Below the pieces are notes generated by a model. It worked only from the letters and a program-made list of their open reading frames with translations, had not been told where the DNA came from and searched no databases. Shown here one piece after another: positions 35,880-41,442 of a stretch of DNA of 41,442 nt (the first letter of the stretch is position 1; every line of letters starts with the position of its first letter). The DNA comes from Flavobacteriaceae bacterium (GTDB taxonomy: Bacteria > Bacteroidota > Bacteroidia > Flavobacteriales > Flavobacteriaceae): assembly GCA_029248455.1 (NCBI GenBank), contig JAQWJH010000015.1, forward strand, positions 1-41,442. Reading direction: 5' to 3'. The position numbers were made by a program, and so were the translations under genes.

Positions 35880-37466
35880 TTGTTGATAGTATTAAATAAA
35901 ATCATAAAAGTAGGTCAAAGATTTCTTTTGGTACTATTGATTTTTTGTATTTCATGTAATGAAGAATCAATATCAAAAAAAGAAAATAATGGCAAGCCAA
36001 ACATCATATATATTTTAGCTGATGATTTGGGTTATGGAGATGTGCAATGTTATAATAAAGATGGAAAGATACCTACTCCCAGTATTAATTCCATGGCAAA
36101 TAATGGAGTTGTTTTTACAGATGCACATACATCCTCTGCGGTTTGCACACCAACACGCTATGGAATCCTCACTGGACGCTATAATTGGCGAAGTTCACTT
36201 AAAAGTGGTGTTTTAAATGGATATTCTAAAGCTTTGATAAAACAGAACAGAACAACTATAGCAAGTATGTTAAAAGAAAAGGGATATAGCACAGCATTTA
36301 TTGGAAAATGGCATTTAGGCTGGGATTGGAATTTTAAAAAACAAGATAATCCCTCTAATTCAACAGAGAAACTTGTAGAAATAGATTTTAATTCCCCTAT
36401 CAACAATGGACCATCAACAAACGGATTTGATTATTCTTTTGGTTTTTCAGGATCATTAGACATGCCTCCCTATGTTTGGGTTGAAAATGACTTTCCTACT
36501 CAGATTCCTACAAAAACTACCCAGTCTGTTGATTATAAAGGATTTTGGAGAGACGGTTTGACATCAGAAGATTTTGATCATAGTAATGTACTACAAACAA
36601 TTACTGATAAGGCTGTTAGCTATATAAACAAACATAGTAAAGTACAAAAACCATTTTTTCTATATTTACCCTTGTCCGCACCACACACACCTATTTTACC
36701 AAACTCAGAGTTTTTAGGCAAAAGTAAGACTAACATATATGGAGATTTTGTTATGCAAGTGGACGATGTCTTAGATCAAATAAGAAGTACGTTGAAACAC
36801 AATGGGTTAACAAATAACACTTTACTAGTTTTTGCAAGTGATAATGGTTGTTCACCAAGAGCTGACTACAAGGAATTAGCACAAGTAAAACACAATCCTA
36901 GCCATATTTACAGAGGAGCAAAAGCAGATATCTTTGAAGGAGGTCATCGTGTGCCATTTATTATTGAATGGCCAGCCAAAGCAAAAAAAGGAACTATTTC
37001 TAATGTTATATGTTCTACAGATTTTTTTGCAACTTGTGCTGCAATAGTAAACTATGAAATCAAAGATAATGAAGGAGAAGATAGCTTTAATATGTTACCC
37101 TTAATCATTGGAGAAAGCCTTAATGATATTAGAAAATATACAGTACACCACTCTATAAATGGTTCTTTTGCCATTCGAAATGGAGATTGGAAATTAATTT
37201 TTGCTCCCGGTTCTGCTGGCTGGAGTTATCCAAGGCCAGTTGATATTCAAAAAGAAAACCTTAATTTACCAGCGATGCAGCTTTATGATTTGAAAAACGA
37301 TATATCTGAAACTAAAAACGTAATAGATATTTATCCTAAAAAAGTTAATGAATTAAAAAAAGCATTTATAAAAATAATTTTAGACGGAAGAAGTACTGTT
37401 GGCATAAGACAACACAATGAAGGAATGGATAATTGGAAAGAAATTGAAAACATCTTAAATATATGA
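35880..37466 (+). CDS. S1-family arylsulfatase lipoprotein
   Basis: 528 residues from a TTG start (no ATG gives the full signal); lipobox LIFCISC with Cys at 26. Formylglycine site Cys89 in SAVCTPTRYGILTGRY. Other marks: IIYILADDLGYGD with the metal-binding Asp pair, AFIGKWHLGWDW, YLPLSAPHTPILP, FASDNGCSPRADY and FEGGHRVPFI. This is a standard arylsulfatase A-type length. It probably removes sulfate esters from a glycan in the periplasm or at the surface. The fucosidase gene overlaps its stop by 4 bases (ATGA), so the pair likely acts on one sulfated fucose-containing substrate. Confidence 0.93.
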   Translation: MLIVLNKIIKVGQRFLLVLLIFCISCNEESISKKENNGKPNIIYILADDLGYGDVQCYNKDGKIPTPSINSMANNGVVFTDAHTSSAVCTPTRYGILTGRYNWRSSLKSGVLNGYSKALIKQNRTTIASMLKEKGYSTAFIGKWHLGWDWNFKKQDNPSNSTEKLVEIDFNSPINNGPSTNGFDYSFGFSGSLDMPPYVWVENDFPTQIPTKTTQSVDYKGFWRDGLTSEDFDHSNVLQTITDKAVSYINKHSKVQKPFFLYLPLSAPHTPILPNSEFLGKSKTNIYGDFVMQVDDVLDQIRSTLKHNGLTNNTLLVFASDNGCSPRADYKELAQVKHNPSHIYRGAKADIFEGGHRVPFIIEWPAKAKKGTISNVICSTDFFATCAAIVNYEIKDNEGEDSFNMLPLIIGESLNDIRKYTVHHSINGSFAIRNGDWKLIFAPGSAGWSYPRPVDIQKENLNLPAMQLYDLKNDISETKNVIDIYPKKVNELKKAFIKIILDGRSTVGIRQHNEGMDNWKEIENILNI

Positions 37467-38578
37467 AACTGTTAAAATTTTTAATAATCGGAATATTGGT
37501 ATTTGGTTGTGATGACATGAATCAATCAAAAACACCAAGTTATCTAAGTGATTACAATGATCAATATAAAAGTAATCCCAGAGAAGCTAATCTAGAATGG
37601 TTTAAAAAATCAAAAATAGGGTTGTTTATTCATTATGGTTTGTACTCTCAACTTGGAAGGGGCGAGTGGGTTCAGTTAAGAGATACTATTCCAGTTTCTG
37701 AATATGCTAAACTTAAAGAAACATTTAATCCAAGTAATTTTGATGCTGATAAAATTACTGACTTGGCAATTTCAGCAGGCATGAAATATATCACCATAAC
37801 ATCAAAACATCATGATGGTTTTTCTTTGTTCGATACCAAGCAAAATGACTTTAATTCTATTAAATCTCCTGCAGGAAGAGATTTAATAGGTGAACTCTAT
37901 AAATCGTGCAAAGAAAAAAAAATAGGTCTTTTCTTATACTATTCTTATGCAGCAGATTGGAGTCATCCATATTTCTATTCAAGATTAGATGGATGGAGTA
38001 ATGCAAGACCTGCATATAAAGAACTACAAAAGGAATATAAATATAAAAATAAAGAAGATTTTAGTAATTATATCAAATTTGCCCATAATCAGTTAAAAGA
38101 ATTATTGACTCAATATCCTGAAATAGCTGGAATATGGTTAGATCCTATTATGGGGTATTATGCCAATCATGAAATGTTTCCAATAGAAGAGACTTACAGT
38201 TTAATAAGATCAATTAGTAAACATGCATTAATTTCATTTAAACAAGGAGCTAATGGAGATGAAGATTTTTCAGCTCCAGAACATAATTTTAGTAAAAGAG
38301 TTGGTAACCAATATGATGTTGCAAGAATAGCATATGAAATGAATAAGTTTAAGCCGAAAGAAGTTTGTACTACTTTACAGTCAAGGTATTGGGGCTATGA
38401 TAAAAATGCTAAACATAAAAATTTTGATGATATTTATAGTTATTATTTAGATGCTATTGAAAATGATACAAATCTATTACTAAATGTTGGCCCTCTTCCT
38501 GACGGTTCAATCCATTATGAAGATGTAATATCATTAACTAAGTTAGGAGAAAAAATAAAAAGCCCTAAAAACAAGTAA
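37463..38578 (+). CDS. GH29 alpha-L-fucosidase lipoprotein
   Basis: 371 residues. Lipobox ILVFGC with Cys at 16 and acidic DD after it, a possible surface-export signal. GH29 features: WFKKSKIGLFIHYGLYSQLG, GMKYITITSKHHDGFSLFD, and the nucleophile Asp227 in IAGIWLDPIMG. It lacks the C-terminal beta-sandwich tail of the first GH29 protein and is about 100 residues shorter. The two fucosidases are distant, so they probably differ in linkage or substrate. Its start overlaps the sulfatase stop (ATGA); the GMC oxidoreductase follows 12 bases later. Confidence 0.92.
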   Translation: MKLLKFLIIGILVFGCDDMNQSKTPSYLSDYNDQYKSNPREANLEWFKKSKIGLFIHYGLYSQLGRGEWVQLRDTIPVSEYAKLKETFNPSNFDADKITDLAISAGMKYITITSKHHDGFSLFDTKQNDFNSIKSPAGRDLIGELYKSCKEKKIGLFLYYSYAADWSHPYFYSRLDGWSNARPAYKELQKEYKYKNKEDFSNYIKFAHNQLKELLTQYPEIAGIWLDPIMGYYANHEMFPIEETYSLIRSISKHALISFKQGANGDEDFSAPEHNFSKRVGNQYDVARIAYEMNKFKPKEVCTTLQSRYWGYDKNAKHKNFDDIYSYYLDAIENDTNLLLNVGPLPDGSIHYEDVISLTKLGEKIKSPKNK

Positions 38579-38590
38579 AAGCAGAGATTT

Positions 38591-40207
38591 ATGAGTCAAT
38601 CTTACGATTACATTATAATTGGTGCAGGTTCTGCTGGTTGTTTACTTGCTAATCGATTGTCTAAAAACCCAAGAAATTCAGTGTTATTACTGGAAGCAGG
38701 TGGACCTGATTCAAACATGAATATTCATATTCCTGGAGCTTATTTAAAAATTCATAAAAGTAAACAAGACTGGGGTTTTTGGACTGAAAAGCAGAAAAAT
38801 GTTCTTAACCGAAAAATATATTTACCCAGAGGAAAAACATTGGGAGGAAGTAGCTCCACAAATGCTATGGCTTATGTAAGAGGGAATGCCGAGGATTATA
38901 ATACTTGGGCAGAACTCGGTAATTATGGTTGGGGGTATAAAGATGTATTACCTTTTTTTAAGAAATCTGAAAATCACGCTCAAATTGATAAAGTTGATTC
39001 GGATTATCATGGTAGTTCTGGAGAATTGTCAGTTTCATTACCTACTAAATTTAAAACACCTTATGTTGATGGATTTATAAAGGCTTGTAAAAAACATGGA
39101 ATCCCTGAAAATGATGATTATAATGGAGTCACTCAAAATGGGGTAGGTGTAGCTCAAAGCACTATTAAAGACGGAAAGCGCCATAGTTCAGCAAGTGCAT
39201 TTTTAAAACCTGTTTTAAATAGACCTAATTTAAAAGCTATTACTCATGCTAAAGTTTGTAAAATAATTTTAAAAGGTAAAGAAGCTACTGGTTTAGAATA
39301 CTTAAAGGGATCAAATAAATTTCAAGTAAATGTAGAAAAGGAGATAATAGTTTCTGCAGGAGCTTTTCAATCTCCTCAAATATTAATGTTATCTGGAATA
39401 GGAGATTTTTCAGAATTAAAAAAACACGGAATTGATTGTTTACACGAACTAAAAGGCGTTGGTAAGAATTTACAAGACCATTTATTTTATCCAATATGCG
39501 CTAAATCAAAAACGCAAAAGGGAATCAATCATTACATATCTCCTTTAAACCAACTTAAAGCTGCCTGGAATTATTTTGTCAACAAAAAAGGTGTTTTTTG
39601 TGTTGGTCCACTTGAGGGTATGGCTTTTTTTGACCTCACTCAAAGTGGTGAAAAAGTAAATTTTCAACTACACTTTTCGCCAATATGTATTGATGATAAG
39701 TATGGATATGATGCTTATGATTTATATGATTTTCCAAAAAAAGATGGTTTTACTATACTACCTACTTTATTACATCCTAAAAGTAGGGGAACGGTTAGTC
39801 TTGCATCATCAAACCCTAAGGATGCTCCAATAATTCAACCTAATTTTTTACAGGATAAAGATGATCTCGATCAACTTGTCAGCGGGGGGAAATTAGTTTT
39901 TAAGCTAATGAATGATGAAGCTTTGAAAAAGCATAAACTAAGAGATGGTCTTCCAATTAATCGCGATTCTGAAGATTTTCTTATTGACCATATTAAGAAA
40001 ACACTTGAAACTGTTTATCATCCAGTTGGTACTTGTAAGATGGGAATTGATAATATGGCTGTGGTTGATCCATTGCTGAAAGTTCATGGAATTTCTAAAC
40101 TTAGAGTAGTTGATGCCTCAATTATGCCTAAAATTGTTTCTGGCAATACAAATGCACCTGTTTATATGATTGCCGAAAAGGCAGCGGAAATGATTTTGAA
40201 TAATTAG
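38591..40207 (+). CDS. GMC-family FAD oxidoreductase (choline dehydrogenase-like)
   Basis: 538 residues. No signal peptide; cytoplasmic. FAD-binding motif YIIIGAGSAGCLLANRL at the N-terminus, then LPRGKTLGGSSSTNAMAYVRG, a second GMC signature near SAGAFQSPQILMLSGIG, and the active-site His477 in YHPVGTCKMG with a later SGNTNAPVYMIAEKAAEMI. Closest to choline/alcohol dehydrogenases of the GMC family. No betaine genes are near; the fucosidase just upstream suggests oxidation of a released sugar or alcohol (inference). Confidence 0.92.
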   Translation: MSQSYDYIIIGAGSAGCLLANRLSKNPRNSVLLLEAGGPDSNMNIHIPGAYLKIHKSKQDWGFWTEKQKNVLNRKIYLPRGKTLGGSSSTNAMAYVRGNAEDYNTWAELGNYGWGYKDVLPFFKKSENHAQIDKVDSDYHGSSGELSVSLPTKFKTPYVDGFIKACKKHGIPENDDYNGVTQNGVGVAQSTIKDGKRHSSASAFLKPVLNRPNLKAITHAKVCKIILKGKEATGLEYLKGSNKFQVNVEKEIIVSAGAFQSPQILMLSGIGDFSELKKHGIDCLHELKGVGKNLQDHLFYPICAKSKTQKGINHYISPLNQLKAAWNYFVNKKGVFCVGPLEGMAFFDLTQSGEKVNFQLHFSPICIDDKYGYDAYDLYDFPKKDGFTILPTLLHPKSRGTVSLASSNPKDAPIIQPNFLQDKDDLDQLVSGGKLVFKLMNDEALKKHKLRDGLPINRDSEDFLIDHIKKTLETVYHPVGTCKMGIDNMAVVDPLLKVHGISKLRVVDASIMPKIVSGNTNAPVYMIAEKAAEMILNN

Positions 40208-40245
40208 TTAAGTCTCTCAATATTGAAAACTTCAAATTATAAAAA

Positions 40246-40964
40246 ATGAAAAAAATCAATTTATTTTTATTAATGTTTTCTTTCTTATTGATTTCAAATC
40301 AATGTGTTGCGCAAAAGCCTAGTATTGATAACAAATATAAATTTCAAAAAGGAGATTATAATGGTATTGGAAAATGGTATATGGGAAGAGAAATTGCTCA
40401 TGTTATGGGATATCAAGGAATTGGCTGGTTAGAAAGGTCTGAAAGAGAAAAAGAAGAAAATGTTTCTAATTTGATTCAAAACATGAAAATTAAACAAAGT
40501 GATACTATCGCAGATATTGGTGCCGGTTCAGGTTATCACGTTTTTAGAATGGCCCCCTTAGCAAATAAAGGATTGGTTTATGCCGTAGATATTCAACTTG
40601 AAATGTTAATGGAAATTGAAAACACTAAACAAATTAATAATGTGACCAATGTTAAAACCATTTTAGGAAGTGAAAAAAGTGTTCAATTGCCTAAAAACTC
40701 TATTGATAAATTTTAATGGTTGATGTGTATCATGAGTTTAACTTTCCAATTGAAATGATAACTTCAATAAAAAATGCATTGAAGCCACAGGGTGAGTTGT
40801 TTTTAATTGAATACAGGGGAGAAGATCCAAAAGTTCCAATTAAAAAAATACATAAAATGACTGAAAAACAAGCTGTTAAAGAAATGGAAGCAGCTGGCTT
40901 TAAACTTAAATCAAATATCAAAAACCTACCATGGCAACACTGTATGGTTTTTGTTTTAGATTAA
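40246..40964 (+). pseudogene. Signal-peptide-bearing SAM-dependent methyltransferase, split by a one-base frameshift
   Basis: Frame 1 runs 40246-40716 (156 residues) with a signal-like N-terminus (MKKINLFLLMFSFLLIS) and SAM motif I (IADIGAGSGYH), then stops at TAA 40714-40716. The rest of the fold (MVDVYHEF, LKPQGELFLIEY, tail PWQHCMVFVLD) is in the -1 frame, 40716-40964. The shifted frame has its own stop at 40707-40709, so the change must lie within 40710-40713, in an AAATTTT run. One extra base there restores DKILMVDVYHEF, the usual family reading. It is either a real lesion or an indel error. The second part also has an ATG overlapping the stop (TAATG), so separate synthesis is possible. 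Confidence 0.8.
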
Positions 40965-40995
40965 AAAAATTAACTAATTGTGGATGTTTAAAAAA

Positions 40996-41442
40996 ATGAA
41001 AAAACTATTTATACTTATACCAATTGTTACAATAATACTATTAAGTTGTAATTCAACTAAAACAGATTACCCTCCCAATATATTGTTTGTCATTACAGAT
41101 GATCAGTCTTATCCACATACAAGTATTTATGGGACTAAATGGATAAATACGCCAGGTTTTGACCGCGTTGCTCAACAAGGCTTATTGTTTAACCATGCTT
41201 ATACCACTAATGCTAAATGTTCCCCCTCCAGAGCTACAATTCTCACTGGTCGTGACAGTTGGCTTTTAGAAGAAGCAACAAACCACGTTCCTTTTTTCCC
41301 AGAGAAATTTTCAACTTTTCCTGAAGTTTTAAAGAGTAATGGCTATAAAACAGGAAAAACTGGAAAAGGTTGGGCACCTGGTGTGGCATTAAAAAATGGA
41401 GAAAAAAGAAATTTAATAGGAAAAGATTTTAGTTTAATTAAA
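40996..41442 (+). CDS. S1-family sulfatase lipoprotein (3' end off right edge)
   Basis: 149 codons in the window from ATG 40996; an in-frame ATG at 40984 is possible and adds MFKK. Lipobox TIILLSC, then [16 protein letters not shown] with metal-type Asp residues, and the formylglycine site Cys75 in [15 protein letters not shown]. The [20 protein letters not shown] block and the [10 protein letters not shown] stretch recall heparan N-sulfatase-like subfamilies rather than classic arylsulfatase A. It is the third sulfatase in the window and in the same direction as the fucosidase-sulfatase group. Confidence 0.92.
   Translation, partial: MKKLFILIPIVTIILLSCNSTKTDYPPNILFVITDDQSYPHTSIYGTKWINTPGFDRVAQQGLLFNHAYTTNAKCSPSRATILTGRDSWLLEEATNHVPFFPEKFSTFPEVLKSNGYKTGKTGKGWAPGVALKNGEKRNLIGKDFSLIK

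Noticed and set aside
40705-40716. Programmed -1 frameshift site in the methyltransferase
   Set aside because: The bases before the stop (T AAA TTT T) do not make an X XXY YYZ slippery heptamer, and a -1 slip would require poor re-pairing of the TTT codon. A single-base indel is simpler.

Overview
The window looks like chromosomal DNA of a marine Flavobacteriaceae-type Bacteroidota. The signs are very AT-rich sequence, almost no Shine-Dalgarno sites, several TTG or GTG starts, many lipoproteins ending their signal in SC or GC followed by acidic or Asn residues, a type IX secretion style giant surface protein, and a dense set of sulfatases and glycoside hydrolases. No rRNA, tRNA, CRISPR array, insertion sequence or phage gene was seen. 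No gap between genes exceeds about 170 bases.

Left part (1-10.9 kb, all minus strand). An ABC exporter ATPase is followed by a permease fused to an M1-type metallopeptidase domain, then an exported sugar-isomerase-like TIM barrel lipoprotein whose start overlaps the permease stop. After these comes a very large modular surface protein that runs off the left edge: IgGFc-binding-like region, calcium-type Asp repeats, Ig-like modules, a C-type lectin fold and at least five tandem modules.

Middle part (11-23.4 kb, mixed strands). This holds a retinol-saturase-like FAD oxidoreductase, a SnoaL-like lipoprotein, an OsmC / SMP-30 lactonase / CPA1 antiporter operon, a three-gene secreted cassette (16.0-18.9 kb), a Gre-factor-like protein, a two-domain fasciclin lipoprotein, a small ferric-reductase-like membrane protein, a CIA30 protein and RarA. 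In the cassette, a C-type lectin protein and a second secreted protein end in nearly the same 94-residue domain and flank an FN3-like lipoprotein. It is the best candidate here for an undescribed system.

Right part (23.4 kb to the end, mostly plus strand). This is a carbohydrate-use region: GH10 xylanase, three S1 sulfatases (the last cut by the right edge), two GH29 alpha-L-fucosidases, an SGNH/sialate O-acetylesterase-like enzyme, a GMC oxidoreductase, a second SMP-30 lactonase, an S9 peptidase, and a signal-peptide-bearing methyltransferase broken by a one-base frameshift. A DgcA-DgcN pair (N-acetyl-D-glutamate racemase and D-glutamate N-acetyltransferase) sits among them. The set suggests breakdown of a sulfated, acetylated, fucose-containing glycan, possibly with oxidation of a released sugar to a lactone and its hydrolysis. 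No SusC/SusD pair is present in the window.
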